This document shows positions 63,401 through 64,000 of a stretch of 64,000 nucleotides of DNA, one piece after another. The translations under genes and the position numbers were made by a program. The notes beneath the pieces are model-generated. The model ran no database searches and was not told the origin of the DNA. It was given only the letters and a program-made list of their open reading frames with translations. The stretch is from Mycolicibacterium parafortuitum (GTDB lineage: Bacteria; Actinomycetota; Actinomycetes; Mycobacteriales; Mycobacteriaceae). The stretch lies in assembly GCF_010725485.1 (NCBI RefSeq), contig NZ_AP022598.1:5518001-5582000 (forward strand), read 5' to 3'. Each line of letters starts with the position of its first letter. The first letter of the stretch is position 1.

Positions 63401-64000
63401 CGGTCTCGGCCTCCTTCTTCGGCGGGATGGGTCAGGGGTGGCCAGGTGCGCCGGGCCAGTGCACCCGATGCGGTCCGGGTCAGGTAGTCGTCGCGTTTGA
63501 TGCCGCGCCACACGACCGCGACGTAGTCCGCCTCGGAGATGGCGCCGCGACCGGCCGCCTCGGCGAGCGCGGCCCTGCCCTGAGGCACCGACGCCGGTGT
63601 CGCGCCGAGCAGCGCCGCGATCTCGGCGATCTCGTCCGCGTCGACGATCGCGCCGGCACGGTCCACCTCGGCGAGGTATTTCACCAGCCGCGCAGCACCT
63701 TTGACGTAGCGCTGGGCCAGCGCATCGGAGGTTCGGTCGACCGACGCCGACAGCGCCGCGGCCGTCGCGTCGTAGACATGGGAGTACTGCGAGGCGGTGT
63801 CGTCGACGGGCAGGTCGACGTGCACCTGCGGGATGCCCACGACGTGCGCGAGCGCCTCCACCAGCAACCGGCGGTGCAGCATGCCGTAGATCAGGCTGTT
63901 GCCCGCGTCCGGGGAGCGCGGCGGCACCGAAGCCCTGGTATCGATGCTGCCCGGGCTCATCGACGCGAGCCTGGTCTCGGCGAACAGCCGGTAGTACCAG
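63364..64000 (-). CDS. Partial CDS running off the right edge, unrecognised
   Basis: The minus-strand frame is open from the right edge to the TAG at 63364-63366, about 212 residues visible. The first visible residues are WYYRLFAETRLASMSPGS, so an ATG at 63960 is probably internal. The middle is helical (LVEALAHVVGIPQVHVDLP; VYDATAAALSASVDRTSDALAQRYVKG). The end is HPAEEGGRDRWESPS. No motif is recognised. The 3' end overlaps the FadE TTG start, so it belongs to the same minus-strand cluster. Confidence 0.6.
   Translation of the reverse strand, partial: WYYRLFAETRLASMSPGSIDTRASVPPRSPDAGNSLIYGMLHRRLLVEALAHVVGIPQVHVDLPVDDTASQYSHVYDATAAALSASVDRTSDALAQRYVKGAARLVKYLAEVDRAGAIVDADEIAEIAALLGATPASVPQGRAALAEAAGRGAISEADYVAVVWRGIKRDDYLTRTASGALARRTWPPLTHPAEEGGRDRWESPSVTTTAN

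Overview
The window is a high-GC actinobacterial chromosome segment, almost certainly from a Mycolicibacterium-like member of the Mycobacteriales. The support is a complete yrbE/mce operon, the mycobactin acylation locus mbtL-M-N/mbtK with two IdeR-like iron boxes, an MmpL transporter, a 13E12-type DUF222/HNH gene with a LexA-like box, mycofactocin-type dehydrogenases and many fadD/fadE/ltp-type genes. Species cannot be fixed from the sequence alone. There is no insertion sequence, prophage or CRISPR array.

Layout. 1-656: the acidic tail of an upstream gene, a good terminator and a small secreted protein. 1344-11059: an eight-gene yrbEA-yrbEB-mceA-F operon plus a CAP-domain secreted protein, with nearly every gene overlapping or abutting the next. 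11074-11727: a TetR-type regulator. 11814-23532: a catabolic block with two aldehyde dehydrogenases, a [3Fe-4S] ferredoxin, an SDR, a cytochrome P450, a Rieske oxygenase, a GNAT-like protein, an NTF2-like/DUF35 fusion, a thiolase-fold (Ltp) protein, an acyl-CoA synthetase and a MaoC hydratase. The most striking observation is a 17-bp imperfect palindrome, RYCTWW-N5-NWAGRT, present five times: upstream of the mce operon (1111), twice between the ALDH and ferredoxin genes (13418, 13527), upstream of the SDR-P450-Rieske operon (13788), and between the second ALDH and a small gene (23622). This ties the importer and the catabolic genes into one apparent regulon for an unidentified lipid-like (perhaps terpenoid or steroid-like) substrate. 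The likely logic is Mce uptake, P450 and Rieske oxygenation, SDR/ALDH oxidation to an acid, CoA activation, MaoC hydration and Ltp/DUF35 retro-aldol cleavage.

23747-31303: smaller transcription units: a lysine/alanine-rich small protein, a TetR/FAD-monooxygenase pair, a DUF2243 membrane protein divergent from a TetR gene across two perfect 15-bp palindromes, an S9 peptidase, and the SOS-box HNH gene. 31318-36751: a tightly overlapping five-gene minus-strand operon (F420-type LLM oxidoreductase, sulfotransferase-like, DUF1214, VOC, carboxylesterase). 36823-42057: DUF3297, tRNA-Ala(GGC), an MFS transporter, phosphoglucomutase, and a crcB-crcB-DUF190 fluoride/ion operon. 42051-45851: a 23-bp tandem repeat, then mbtL-mbtM-mbtN facing mbtK, each promoter with an IdeR-like box. 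45843-53490: membrane and secreted proteins, a repeat lipoprotein, a HAD phosphatase and an MmpL transporter with a 25-bp palindrome at its promoter.

53617-64000: a second lipid/terpenoid-type catabolic cluster (two FadD, an AveC-like membrane protein, an LLM oxidoreductase, a mycofactocin-type SDR, a second Ltp/DUF35 pair, a fused two-domain FadE and an unrecognised gene running off the right edge).
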